Of a stretch of 64,000 nt of DNA, positions 16,858-24,932 are shown piece after piece (within the stretch, counting starts at the first letter, position 1; each line of letters begins with the position of its first letter). Source of the DNA: an uncultured Eubacteriales bacterium (lineage in GTDB: Bacteria; Bacillota; Clostridia; Peptostreptococcales; Anaerovoracaceae). Both the position numbers and the translations under genes were made by a program. The stretch covers positions 1 to 64,000 of the forward strand of contig CADBXM010000010.1 in the NCBI GenBank assembly GCA_902798745.1, read 5' to 3'. The notes beneath the pieces are model-generated. The model did not search any database. It saw only the letters and a list, made by a program, of their open reading frames with translations, and was not told the DNA's origin.

Positions 16858-17387
16858 CTCGTTATCCCAAGCTCTGAAAGTACCTTTTCTTCTTTTTCGC
16901 GCATGACTGCTTTCTCGTTCTCTTCCATATGATCGTATCCGAAGAGATGCATCACGCTGTGCACAAAGAGATAGAGCATCTCGCGCGTCATGCCTGTACC
17001 GTATTCTTCTGACTGACGAACCGCTTGATCGAAGCAGATCACAACGTCGCCTATCAATGTTGAAGGAGCATCTCCCTCCGCTGAATAAACGAGATCCTCC
17101 AGAAGATCTTCATGTTCTTCAAACTGAGGGAAACTGAGCACATCTGTCACTTTATCGTTTCCTCTGTAGTCCCGGTTCAGACTGCGTATCTCTTCGTCGC
17201 TGACAATGGTGACACCAAGCTCCGCATTGATGGCATCAACAGCAAAACCGGCTGCTCCAAGCTCCTCCCCGAATTCATCCGAGAGGGCTACGTCAGCAGC
17301 CTGTTCCATAAGCGTCTTCGTTTCAGGCGTCAGCCTGTCATATTCATCGCTGTAAACTATATTCATATAAATCGATCGTTGTTCCAT
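16854..17387 (-). CDS. ybeY: Endoribonuclease YbeY (rRNA maturation)
   Basis: A 177-residue YbeY, slightly longer than average owing to an N-terminal extension. The zinc motif H-x3-H-x5-H is intact in FVHSVMHLFGYDHMEE (about 142-152), and NRDYRGNDKVTDVLSFP is the other family signature. It is a metalloendonuclease in 16S 3'-end maturation and ribosome quality control. The start overlaps the phoH stop (TGATG). An internal ATG seven codons later is possible, but the coupled start is preferred. Confidence 0.95.
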   Translation of the reverse strand: MEQRSIYMNIVYSDEYDRLTPETKTLMEQAADVALSDEFGEELGAAGFAVDAINAELGVTIVSDEEIRSLNRDYRGNDKVTDVLSFPQFEEHEDLLEDLVYSAEGDAPSTLIGDVVICFDQAVRQSEEYGTGMTREMLYLFVHSVMHLFGYDHMEENEKAVMREKEEKVLSELGITR

Positions 17388-18379
17388 CAGCGTCCGCTGA
17401 CTTTATTTCCTTTGGATGTGTTGCTTCTTACTTTGTTCTTGCTGTCAAAGGAATCGTATGCACGGATTATCCTCTTTACCAGTTCGTGCCTTACGACATC
17501 GACTTCTGTGAAACTGTTGAACTTGATACCCTCAACACCCTTAAGAACTTTTTGGGCTTCCTTTAACCCACTCATAGTGCCACTCGGAAGATCGATCTGT
17601 GTTATGTCTCCGGTTACTACCACTTTTGAATTGAAACCCATACGTGTTAGGAACATCTTCATCTGCTCACGTGTGGTGTTCTGGGCCTCGTCAAGGATGA
17701 TAAACGAGTTATCAAGCGTGCGACCTCTCATGTAAGCGAGAGGAACCACCTCTATCACTCCTTTTTCGCGTAGCCTTGCCGCCGCTTCGATACCAAGCAC
17801 GTCATAAAGCGCATCATAAAGCGGTCTGAGATAAGGATCCACCTTTTCCTGCATATCTCCCGGCAGAAAACCGAGTTTCTCTCCCGCTTCCACGGCAGGA
17901 CGAGTAAGGATGATCCTCTCGACTTCCTTATTCTTATAAGCGTTGATCGCCATAGCACATGCAAGATAAGTCTTGCCCGTGCCCGCCGGCCCGATACCGA
18001 ATACCATATCGGTATTGCGTATGTTATCGACGTATTCCTTCTGGGCCTGTGTCTTTGGTCTCAGAGGTCGCCCTGTGTGCGTATAACAGATGATGTCCTT
18101 AGGTGTTACCGGCTCGTCAAAAGTCTTGCCGCCCGCCTCGATTTCTATAAGATAGTTCAGCTTTTGCGGATCGAGTTCAGGCTCAGCATGAAGAGCTTCA
18201 ATAAGCCTCGCTATTATGCGCGCAGCAAGTTCAGGATCTCTTCCTCGGATTGACAGCACACTGTCTCTGAGATTCATCTCTGTCCCGGTGAATTTCTCAA
18301 CTGAACGGATATTGGCATCGTAATTGCCAAAGAGCCCCTGCACATCTATTTCTTCAGGTATGTTTATTTTGTATTCCAT
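17387..18379 (-). CDS. phoH: PhoH family ATPase
   Basis: A 330-residue PhoH-like ATPase. The Walker A is GPAGTGKTYLA (about 130) and Walker B FIILDEAQNTT (about 225). An N-terminal KH-like region precedes the P-loop domain. It is probably an RNA-associated NTPase acting with YbeY, whose gene overlaps by one base. The arginine/lysine-rich C-terminus (KNKVRSNTSKGNKVSGR) suits nucleic-acid contact. Confidence 0.95.
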   Translation of the reverse strand: MEYKINIPEEIDVQGLFGNYDANIRSVEKFTGTEMNLRDSVLSIRGRDPELAARIIARLIEALHAEPELDPQKLNYLIEIEAGGKTFDEPVTPKDIICYTHTGRPLRPKTQAQKEYVDNIRNTDMVFGIGPAGTGKTYLACAMAINAYKNKEVERIILTRPAVEAGEKLGFLPGDMQEKVDPYLRPLYDALYDVLGIEAAARLREKGVIEVVPLAYMRGRTLDNSFIILDEAQNTTREQMKMFLTRMGFNSKVVVTGDITQIDLPSGTMSGLKEAQKVLKGVEGIKFNSFTEVDVVRHELVKRIIRAYDSFDSKNKVRSNTSKGNKVSGR

Positions 18380-18388
18380 ATACTAATA

Positions 18389-18844
18389 TTACTTGCCGCT
18401 GAGGAATTCCTTTACAGCTTTGTTGACAGCGGAACCGTCTGCCTTGTCTCTGAGTTCTGCCATCGCGTTCTTCATGAGATTTCCCATGTTCTTCATATCA
18501 GCCTCGATGCCGAGTTTTTCTGCGATCTCTTCTACTTTGGCCTTGATCTCCTCCTCGCCCATTTCTTCCGGAAGATACGCCTTAAGGATCTCGATCTCTT
18601 TCTTGTAGCCCTCTACCATGTCATCGCGGCCTGCTCTTGCGAAGTCGGCAAGCGCGTCAGTTCTCATCTTGACCTGCTTTTTAATGATCTTTACGATATC
18701 AGCGTCCTCTTTGAGTTCCACTCTCTGGTCGACCTCGAACTGCTTGATCGCGGCTCTCACCATGTTGACTGTATCCTTTTTGACTGCGTCCGCGTTTTTC
18801 ATCGCGTCCTTATAGTCCTGCATCAATTGCTCTTTTAATCCCAT
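18389..18844 (-). CDS. yqeY: GatB/YqeY domain protein
   Basis: A 151-residue YqeY. It shows the family opening MGLKEQLMQDYKDAMKN and the helical GatB-like domain with ILKAYLPEEMGEEEI, ending in KAVKEFLSGK. It resembles the tRNA-binding tail of amidotransferase subunit B, but its role as a free protein is not settled. AAGGAG lies before the ATG. Its position directly after rpsU is a common Firmicutes arrangement. Confidence 0.92.
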   Translation of the reverse strand: MGLKEQLMQDYKDAMKNADAVKKDTVNMVRAAIKQFEVDQRVELKEDADIVKIIKKQVKMRTDALADFARAGRDDMVEGYKKEIEILKAYLPEEMGEEEIKAKVEEIAEKLGIEADMKNMGNLMKNAMAELRDKADGSAVNKAVKEFLSGK

Positions 18845-18908
18845 CTTCTACTCCTTGGTCTAAAGTCCACAAGGGCCTTCCCCTTGAACAAAACAAATAT
18901 GATTTGAT

Positions 18909-18937
18909 AAGAAAAATGCGAACCGATAACAGTCCGC
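18909..18937 (-). terminator. Partial terminator after rpsU
   Basis: TGCGGAC/GTTCGCA stem (one G-U) with an 8-nt loop, followed on the minus strand by TTTTTCTTATC. It lies between rpsU and yqeY, so it should lower expression of the downstream operon relative to S21. Confidence 0.65.
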
Positions 18938-18946
18938 ACCCTTTTC

Positions 18947-19126
18947 TTAATATTTACGAGCTTTCTTGCGAGCCGCCTCAGACTTTTTCTTACGTCTGAC
19001 GCTTGGCTTCTCGTAGTGCTCTCTCTTACGCAGTTCAGCCATGACGCCGTCGCGAGCGCAAGATCTCTTAAATCTCTTAAGAGCACTCTCCAGGCTTTCG
19101 TTCTCTCTTACTACTACCTGTGCCAT
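18947..19126 (-). CDS. rpsU: 30S ribosomal protein S21
   Basis: A 59-residue S21 not captured by length-filtered gene calls. It begins [19 protein letters not shown] and ends in the basic [24 protein letters not shown] nine nt upstream is a near-perfect ribosome binding site. S21 is a late, small 30S protein near the mRNA exit/anti-SD region. It heads the long unit that runs to ppdK. A consensus promoter lies about 65 nt upstream. Confidence 0.97.
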   Translation of the reverse strand: MAQVVVRENESLESALKRFKRSCARDGVMAELRKREHYEKPSVRRKKKSEAARKKARKY

Positions 19127-19158
19127 ATTCTTGTCTCACCTCCTGTCGTCATGTATTT

Positions 19159-19183
19159 TGTGACCGTGCGAACTCAGGTCACA
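19159..19183 (-). promoter_or_regulatory. Hairpin in the rpsU 5' UTR
   Basis: TGTGACC pairs perfectly with GGTCACA across 11 nt. An alternative GACCGT/ACGGTC stem uses the same GGTC, so two structures exclude each other. The region lies between the predicted start site and the S21 ribosome binding site. Confidence 0.5.
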
Positions 19184-19191
19184 ACGGTCGG

Positions 19192-19220
19192 ATTATACTA
19201 CTATCAAAAGATATTGTCAA
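19192..19220 (-). promoter_or_regulatory. Perfect sigma-A promoter of the rpsU operon
   Basis: TTGACA, exactly 17 nt, TATAAT. It lies across the 3' end of nnr, with the -35 inside that coding sequence. The start site is expected near 19185. Confidence 0.85.
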
Positions 19221-20724
19221 TAATATCTCCCGCCATCATTTTGCGCCTTGCATCGCCATCCTGAGCAAAGCTTTCCGCAGCCTTGCCATGAAGCATTACT
19301 CCGTACATGAGTGCTGAATCCAGAGGATTACCCTGTGCGATGAGCGATGCGATTACTCCCGCCAGAACATCTCCGGAGCCTGCAGTCGCAAGGCCTGAAT
19401 TTCCTACTGTATTAATGTATAGCCTCTGGCCGTGGCCGCCGTCTCTTAACGATATCAACGATACATCTGACTTTACCACCATGCTTACATCGAATTTCTC
19501 AGTGAACTTTCTTGTATAGCCTATACGGCGTCTGGCCACGATGTTTATATCCTCTCCGCAGAGCCTCGCCATTTCGCCAAGATGAGGAGTGATAACGCAA
19601 GGACATTTTCTTTTGCGAAGCGATTTAAGATTCTTTGAAATAAGATTGAGAGCTCCTGCATCGAAGACTGCAGGAGTCTTGCCTGAAAGAATCTGTTTGA
19701 CAAGCAGTCTCCCGACGGAATCTTCCCTAAGCCCTGGGCCGATGAGGATGGCGTCAATACCTTGTGAGAATGTCTCAAAGGCTCCAAGTACGTCATCAGG
19801 CTTATATGGAACCGCAACGGCTTCAGGAATCGAAACGTTGAAGAATCCGGTGTACTTTGAAGGACAGAATATCTTGACCAATCCGCATCCGGCTCTGTAC
19901 GCGGCCTTAGCAGCGAGCATTCCCGCACCAAGCATGCCATTTGAACTTATGATCACACCGACAGTACCGAAGGTGCCTTTATGTCCGTTCTCGGCTCTCG
20001 GTACAAGAGCATCTTCCACTGTGGAATCGAGGAACTCCCTGTCGAGCACCTCAAGCTTATCCGTCACATTTTCATATCCACCCGGCATAAGGCCTATGTC
20101 TACTACCTTTACCTCACCACAGCATTCCCTGCCCGCGCCGAAGAACATACCTGTCTTGTAGCTTCCGAATGTAATAGTGAGATCGGCTCTTATCGATTCT
20201 CCCATGATAAGGCCGCTTGTTGCATTGAGGCCCGACGGTATATCGATGGCGATCTTATATCCGGATTTGGAATTGATGTAGTTTACGAGTCTTATGTTAT
20301 CGTCATCAAGTACTTTATTTAGACCGATCCCGAACATGCCATCAAGTATACAGTCATACTTCGCGTTCAGAACGTTCTTTTCGATGCCTCTGAGCCCATG
20401 GATGCCGACTTCGGGATGTGAATTTGCAAGTACGCTCATCTGATGTTTGAAACTGTCGCTTGCTTTTTCGATCTTACCGGCAAAATGGACCTCGACATGT
20501 TCATATCCCATCTGCGCCAGCCATCTCGCGGCAGCGACAGCATCGCCGCCGTTGTTACCGTGACCTGCAAGCACCAGGATATTGGCCGATCTGTCAGGTA
20601 ACCTTACAGCGGTCTCTTCCGCTACGCTTTTAGCGGCGTTCTCCATGAGCACTACGCTCGGAAGACCTGCCTTAATAGCGTATTCGTCCATATATTTCAT
20701 TCCTTTTGCCGTAAGTGCGTACAT
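19204..20724 (-). CDS. nnr: Bifunctional NAD(P)HX repair enzyme (epimerase + ADP-dependent dehydratase)
   Basis: A 506-residue two-domain protein of standard length. The N-terminal YjeF_N epimerase domain (about 1-210) has GHGNNGGDAVAAARWL near residue 53. The C-terminal ribokinase-like dehydratase domain (about 235-506) has ITPHLGEMARL and the ATP/ADP site TAGSGDVLAGVIASL near residue 458. It restores hydrated NADH/NADPH. It is preceded 16 nt upstream by the PyrK-like gene, hinting at a redox-cofactor link. Confidence 0.96.
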   Translation of the reverse strand: MYALTAKGMKYMDEYAIKAGLPSVVLMENAAKSVAEETAVRLPDRSANILVLAGHGNNGGDAVAAARWLAQMGYEHVEVHFAGKIEKASDSFKHQMSVLANSHPEVGIHGLRGIEKNVLNAKYDCILDGMFGIGLNKVLDDDNIRLVNYINSKSGYKIAIDIPSGLNATSGLIMGESIRADLTITFGSYKTGMFFGAGRECCGEVKVVDIGLMPGGYENVTDKLEVLDREFLDSTVEDALVPRAENGHKGTFGTVGVIISSNGMLGAGMLAAKAAYRAGCGLVKIFCPSKYTGFFNVSIPEAVAVPYKPDDVLGAFETFSQGIDAILIGPGLREDSVGRLLVKQILSGKTPAVFDAGALNLISKNLKSLRKRKCPCVITPHLGEMARLCGEDINIVARRRIGYTRKFTEKFDVSMVVKSDVSLISLRDGGHGQRLYINTVGNSGLATAGSGDVLAGVIASLIAQGNPLDSALMYGVMLHGKAAESFAQDGDARRKMMAGDIIDNIF

Positions 20725-20740
20725 CGACGTCTCCTCCGTG

Positions 20741-21466
20741 TCAGATCAATTTATCCCAAAGAATGATGTTCTTATCGAAAACAGGTCCTTCATCACTGCA
20801 ATTGAGCCTGCCTTCTGTGGTTTCGATAAAGCGTTCATCGTAGTTTGTTGACTCAGCAAGTATAGTGCCGGAAAGACTGAACTGCCCTTCGTCGACCTTG
20901 TCAGCCAACTCTTTCAGCATCTCGAGCGACCCGCTGGCGCATACGTATTCTGCGTGTTTTACCGCATCTGCAGCACCACCTTCTCTTCCGTTGCTTCCAT
21001 CAAGAGTAAGGACCTCTATCTCATTCACAAGATTTGTGAATGATTCAAGCATATAAATATCATCCCTGCTTGGATAACCAAGTATAAGCTTGCATTTCTT
21101 ACCGCGTACGACAAGCCTCCTGACAAGGCCGAGCATCTCAGGTACGCCTACATCATCGGCTACCAGGATCACCTCGTCAGGCACTTTATCAAGATCGAAG
21201 CCCTTGCCGAGTCCTGTGGTTATTATAGCTTCTTCACCGGGTCTGAGCTCCGCGAGAACTTCGCTTACTTTGTCTATGATCGGAAATACTATCGTGAATC
21301 TGTTGCTGTCGAAGTCACATACCTGATATGGTCCTCCGATCCCGCCGGCTTCCAGATCTGCGTATTGCCCGGGTTGTTTGAAATAACATTCGCCCATATC
21401 GAACGTCATTCTATGGATATTGCGGCTGAGGATGTCATTTGCGACTAATCTACCTGTTTTTTTCAT
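20741..21466 (-). CDS. Degenerate PyrK-like ferredoxin-reductase-fold protein
   Basis: A 241-residue protein that aligns end to end with dihydroorotate dehydrogenase electron-transfer subunit PyrK. GQYADLEAGGIGGPYQVCD, TTGLGKGFD, VADDVGVPEMLGLVRRL and CSDEGPVFD match PyrK landmarks. However, the FAD-binding RPxS becomes GGPYQV, the GGGxG loop becomes ADDVG, and the CGxGxCxxCxC cluster region is replaced by NYDERFIETTEG, leaving one Cys. It therefore probably lacks [2Fe-2S] and perhaps flavin. No PyrD lies nearby. The last 4 nt of the upstream RDD gene overlap its start. Confidence 0.7.
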   Translation of the reverse strand: MKKTGRLVANDILSRNIHRMTFDMGECYFKQPGQYADLEAGGIGGPYQVCDFDSNRFTIVFPIIDKVSEVLAELRPGEEAIITTGLGKGFDLDKVPDEVILVADDVGVPEMLGLVRRLVVRGKKCKLILGYPSRDDIYMLESFTNLVNEIEVLTLDGSNGREGGAADAVKHAEYVCASGSLEMLKELADKVDEGQFSLSGTILAESTNYDERFIETTEGRLNCSDEGPVFDKNIILWDKLI

Positions 21467-22275
21467 TTTATTTCTGTATCGTCTTCCTTTATAGAATAAT
21501 CAGTCTGCTCATCCCCTGCAGTCGTTTTGATTTCTTTTGTTTCAACAGGAACTTCGATTGCTTCCGCTTTGTTCTGTGTTTCAATAACTTCTGTAACTAT
21601 CGGAGCTTCGAGAGCCTCTACCTTTTCAGGCGCTTCGAGCACTTCCATCTTTTCCGGTTCCTTTGCTTTGAGACCTGCTGCCTCAAGCTGCTTATCGACG
21701 CTGTCTTCTTTCTTGACTTCCTTTACTTCCGGCTTCGGCACTGCCGCCGTGGCAGCCCTCTGATACATGTTCGCAGTTTCTTTGAGATCCACTACATACG
21801 AATCAAGGATCTTGTCATGCCAACTCCGGTTTCTGTCGTCTAACAGTATCCATATATATCCGAGCAGGAATACACTGCTTGAAGCACTCTTGACGATGCA
21901 CTCTCTAAGCACCATCTTCCAAAAGCCGAAAGGCTTACCATCTACGCTGGATACCACCTGAAGTCCCAGAAAAGCTTTCCCGATAGACTGTGCCCGCGCA
22001 AACAGCACGAATTCCGCAATGATGTACGCTATCAGGAGTATCATTATTATAAAGACTCCTGCGGTCGATCCACCGTTGTTAGGGAAATTATAATTATATC
22101 CGTAGCCGAATCCGTATCCGAAAGGATCACCGTATCCGTAAGGGTTTTTCGAAGAAAAGAGGTCCATTCCGAGAATGCTGGTCATATAGATATACGCCAC
22201 GAAAGGTACCGCCATGTCGATCATTCCGGCAGCAAATCTCTTGCCTCTGGACGCAAGTTTCATACTTTTTTTCAT
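21463..22275 (-). CDS. RDD-family membrane protein with charged C-terminal tail
   Basis: A 270-residue protein. Residues 1-160 form an RDD domain with the signature RGKRFAAGMIDM (10-21) and three membrane segments. Between the first two is a Gly/Tyr/Phe/Asn-rich loop at about 45-68. Residues about 170-270 are a Glu/Lys/Val/Ala-rich, repetitive, probably disordered cytoplasmic tail with several APEKVEALEAP-like units. Function is unknown; the family includes ion-transport and assembly roles. ATGA overlap couples it to the PyrK-like gene. Confidence 0.75.
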   Translation of the reverse strand: MKKSMKLASRGKRFAAGMIDMAVPFVAYIYMTSILGMDLFSSKNPYGYGDPFGYGFGYGYNYNFPNNGGSTAGVFIIMILLIAYIIAEFVLFARAQSIGKAFLGLQVVSSVDGKPFGFWKMVLRECIVKSASSSVFLLGYIWILLDDRNRSWHDKILDSYVVDLKETANMYQRAATAAVPKPEVKEVKKEDSVDKQLEAAGLKAKEPEKMEVLEAPEKVEALEAPIVTEVIETQNKAEAIEVPVETKEIKTTAGDEQTDYSIKEDDTEIK

Positions 22276-22383
22276 CTAATATCTCCTACTGTCTATTGGC
22301 CGTTCCGGTCTGAAGACCCAAAAAGCCATATAGATTATACTACAATACCTCTTGCTAAAATTACAAATATAAAAACTTTTTAA

Positions 22384-22412
22384 CAAGAAAAACCCCGTTG
22401 AAAACAGCGGGG
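22384..22412 (-). terminator. Terminator of the iscR-nifS-nifU unit
   Basis: CCCCG...CGGGG stem (with an extra TG/CA pair after one mismatch), loop TTTT, then TTTTTCTTG on the minus strand, about 35 nt after the nifU stop. Confidence 0.8.
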
Positions 22413-22446
22413 CATCGTTAATCGGTATTGGCCTTAGTCCGCTCTA

Positions 22447-22872
22447 TTAGTGTTCGTCTTCATGAGGTTCAAACCCCACAAGGCTTTCAGGCATCTCTCT
22501 GCCCGATTTCTCATAATAGTCGACCATCGCGGCCTTTATAGCGTCCTCTGCGAGCACTGAACAGTGGATCTTTCTTGCAGGAAGTCCGTCAAGTGCATCT
22601 ACTACAGCTTTGTTCGTAAGTTCCAGAGCTTCCTCAAGAGTTTTGCCTTTGATAAGCTCTGTGGCCATAGAAGAAGTCGCGATCGCGGAACCACAGCCGA
22701 ATGTCTTGAATTTGACATCGGTGATAACATCTCCGTCTACCTTGAGATACATCTTCATGATGTCTCCGCAGACAGGGTTTCCGACTTCACCTATTCCGTC
22801 AGCATCTTCGATCACGCCTACATTGCGCGGATTCTCAAAATGATCCATTACTTTATCTGTATAGAGTGACAT
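22447..22872 (-). CDS. nifU: Fe-S cluster scaffold protein, IscU/NifU N-terminal type
   Basis: A 141-residue scaffold. The three cluster Cys lie in GNPVCGDIM (about 35), FGCGSAIATS (about 60) and KIHCSVLAEDAI (about 104). The Asp after the first Cys is kept. The length and the acidic tail (FEPHEDEH) fit the Gram-positive NifU-like form without the C-terminal Nfu domain. It assembles clusters with the cysteine desulfurase encoded 30 nt upstream. Confidence 0.95.
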   Translation of the reverse strand: MSLYTDKVMDHFENPRNVGVIEDADGIGEVGNPVCGDIMKMYLKVDGDVITDVKFKTFGCGSAIATSSMATELIKGKTLEEALELTNKAVVDALDGLPARKIHCSVLAEDAIKAAMVDYYEKSGREMPESLVGFEPHEDEH

Positions 22873-22902
22873 GTTTATCTCCTTTCATCCTCTGTGATTT
22901 CT

Positions 22903-24117
22903 CTATTTGTTTCCGTTCCAGTACTCAGGAACGCAGTGTTCTCTCTTACCTGTCAGAAGATCTTCCCAATACGGTGACATACTTCTGTAATGATCGATTA
23001 CATAGTGGACTTTCTCGATTATGTAATCGATTTGCTCCTCTGTATTATCTATATCCAGACTGAATCTGAGCGAGCCATGGGCTGCCTCGATAGGAACTCC
23101 CATTCCAAGCAGCACGTGTGAAGGATCGAGTGATTCGCTCGTGCACGCGCTTCCCGAAGAACATTCGATTCCCAGCATATCCAGATGGAGCAGCAGGCTC
23201 TCGCCTTCGACTCCTTCAAATGACCAGTTTACATTGCCCGGAAGTCTCTTTACAGGATCGCCGTTGAGCTGAGAGTAAGGAATGTCCTTAAGGCCTTCGA
23301 TAAGTCTGTCTCTCAGAGCCGCTACTCTCTTCATGTTTGGCTCCATATTGTCGCAGGCCTCTTTGAGTGCCTCGGCCATCGCTCTGATCGCAGGTACATT
23401 TACAGTACCGGCTCTCTTGCCTCTCTCCTGAGCTCCGCCCTCGATCACGTTGACGAGCCTGATCCCGTTTCTTGCGTAGAAAACGCCTACTCCCTTAGGA
23501 CCATGGAACTTATGACCTGACATCGAAAGCATATCGATGTTCATTGCCTGTACATCTATCGGAAGATGACCTGCTGCCTGAACAGCGTCAGTATGGAAGA
23601 GCACGCCCTTCTCTTTGCAGATCTTTCCGATCTCAGGTATCGGCTGGATGGCGCCCATCTCATTATTCGCGAACATGATGCTGACAAGCGCAGTATCTTC
23701 TCTTATGGCTGCTTCAACTTTCGCAGGGTCTACGACACCGTTAGACTCGGGAGCGATATATGTGACCTCAAAGCCTTCCTTTTCAAGTTTGGCCATAGTA
23801 TGGAGTATGGCGTGGTGCTCGATATTGGATGTGATAAGATGTTTTTTTCCTTTTTTTACCAGTCCTCTGGCCGCGCTCAGAAGGGCCTGGTTATCAGCCT
23901 CGGAACCTCCCGAAGTAAAGTAGATCTCGTTTGGCTTTGCGGCGTTGATACATCCCGCTACTATTTCTCTTGCTTCATCGAGCACTTCCTGTGTGCGCTG
24001 GCCGTCGCTGTGCAGGCTGTTAGGGTTGCCGTTATAATTATCAAGGCATTCAATAAACTTGTCTCTTGCTGTTTTGCTGAGATATGTCGTAGCCGCGTTG
24101 TCAGCATATACTCTCAT
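22903..24117 (-). CDS. nifS: Cysteine desulfurase NifS/IscS type
   Basis: A 404-residue PLP enzyme. Residues about 1-20 carry the ADNAATTYLSKTA start typical of NifS. The PLP Lys is in SMSGHKFHGPKGVG (about 205), and the active Cys in CSSGSACTSESLDPSH (about 325) on a long flexible loop, i.e. group I. It takes sulfur from cysteine for cluster assembly on the neighbouring scaffold. It lies 22 nt after iscR. Confidence 0.96.
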   Translation of the reverse strand: MRVYADNAATTYLSKTARDKFIECLDNYNGNPNSLHSDGQRTQEVLDEAREIVAGCINAAKPNEIYFTSGGSEADNQALLSAARGLVKKGKKHLITSNIEHHAILHTMAKLEKEGFEVTYIAPESNGVVDPAKVEAAIREDTALVSIMFANNEMGAIQPIPEIGKICKEKGVLFHTDAVQAAGHLPIDVQAMNIDMLSMSGHKFHGPKGVGVFYARNGIRLVNVIEGGAQERGKRAGTVNVPAIRAMAEALKEACDNMEPNMKRVAALRDRLIEGLKDIPYSQLNGDPVKRLPGNVNWSFEGVEGESLLLHLDMLGIECSSGSACTSESLDPSHVLLGMGVPIEAAHGSLRFSLDIDNTEEQIDYIIEKVHYVIDHYRSMSPYWEDLLTGKREHCVPEYWNGNK

Positions 24118-24139
24118 TTATTTTCCTCCGTAATCAATA

Positions 24140-24595
24140 TCAGTTTTCGGATCCGCATGTCCCGCAGTAGTCTCCGAGCATCTTCTTGCGGTTTCCGATT
24201 ATTATGTCCTCAAGCGTGATATCGCTGAGGTAATTCTCTATGACTTTGTCGAGCCCTGCCCAGAGAGGAAGCGTGCTGCATGTCGCTGCTTTTTCGCACT
24301 GAACTCCGTCCTGCATGATGCAGTTGACCGGGGCCAATGTCCCTTCGGTAAGAAGCAATATCTCACTTATATTGTATTCTTCGGGCTTTCTTGCAAGTTT
24401 GTAGCCACCGTTTTTGCCTCTTAGGCTTTGAAGCATACCGCCCTTGTTCAGGATGGAAATGATGCTTTCAAGATACTTCATAGAAAGATTCTCTCTATCA
24501 GCTATATCAGCGAGTGAAACGAATCCGTCCCCCTCTTGCCTTGCAAGATCCACCATCACAGTCAGAGCATATCTGCCCTTGGTAGATACCATCAT
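24140..24595 (-). CDS. iscR: Rrf2-family regulator, IscR type
   Basis: A 151-residue Rrf2 winged-helix repressor. The opening is MVSTKGRYALTVMVDLA. Cluster-ligand candidates are three Cys in NCIMQDGVQCEKAATC (about 98-112). A second Cys-rich motif, YCGTCGSEN, ends the protein. It probably senses Fe-S status and represses its own operon. AAGGAG lies 10 nt before the first ATG. The promoter directly upstream carries a perfect palindrome over its spacer and -10. Confidence 0.92.
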   Translation of the reverse strand: MMVSTKGRYALTVMVDLARQEGDGFVSLADIADRENLSMKYLESIISILNKGGMLQSLRGKNGGYKLARKPEEYNISEILLLTEGTLAPVNCIMQDGVQCEKAATCSTLPLWAGLDKVIENYLSDITLEDIIIGNRKKMLGDYCGTCGSEN

Positions 24596-24667
24596 TTTGG
24601 AGCTTCTCCTTTCAATAATCAGCTTGTCTAAACTGAAAACGAAACTCTCTCTTCCAGTTTCCCTGCA

Positions 24668-24697
24668 AATCCTACCACCGAGGTAGGATTAAGTCAA
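24668..24697 (-). promoter_or_regulatory. iscR promoter with palindromic Rrf2 operator
   Basis: Promoter: TTGACT, 17 nt, TAGGAT. The perfect inverted repeat AATCCTACC-n5-GGTAGGATT (24668-24690) covers the spacer and the -10, so binding would block RNA polymerase. This fits IscR autorepression. Confidence 0.8.
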
Positions 24698-24704
24698 TAC
24701 ATAT

Positions 24705-24725
24705 TTCCTACTATTTTCAGGGGAA
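24705..24725 (-). promoter_or_regulatory. Possible second, degenerate Rrf2 half-site pair
   Basis: TTCCTACT-n6-AGGGGAA is an imperfect version of the main palindrome lying just upstream of the -35. It could be an auxiliary site. Confidence 0.3.
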
Positions 24726-24932
24726 TTCATCTCTCTCGCTTGTATTCATTTGTGCCTTTATCATTTTGTGCGGTTATTAATACAAGATTTTTTATATTCG
24801 AGTATATTGAAAAAATGATGTTACGTGTATGATATATTTGAAAAAATTGGAATGTGATTTAAAGCTATATTAATTGTAGATTAATTGATTCTCTATAAAG
24901 AATCGATACACATTTGGGGGGATTATAATAAC

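Noticed and set aside
18835..19086. An 83-residue minus-strand ORF over the rpsU region
   Set aside because: It is a shifted frame over rpsU; the S21 frame with AGGAGGTGAG is the real gene.
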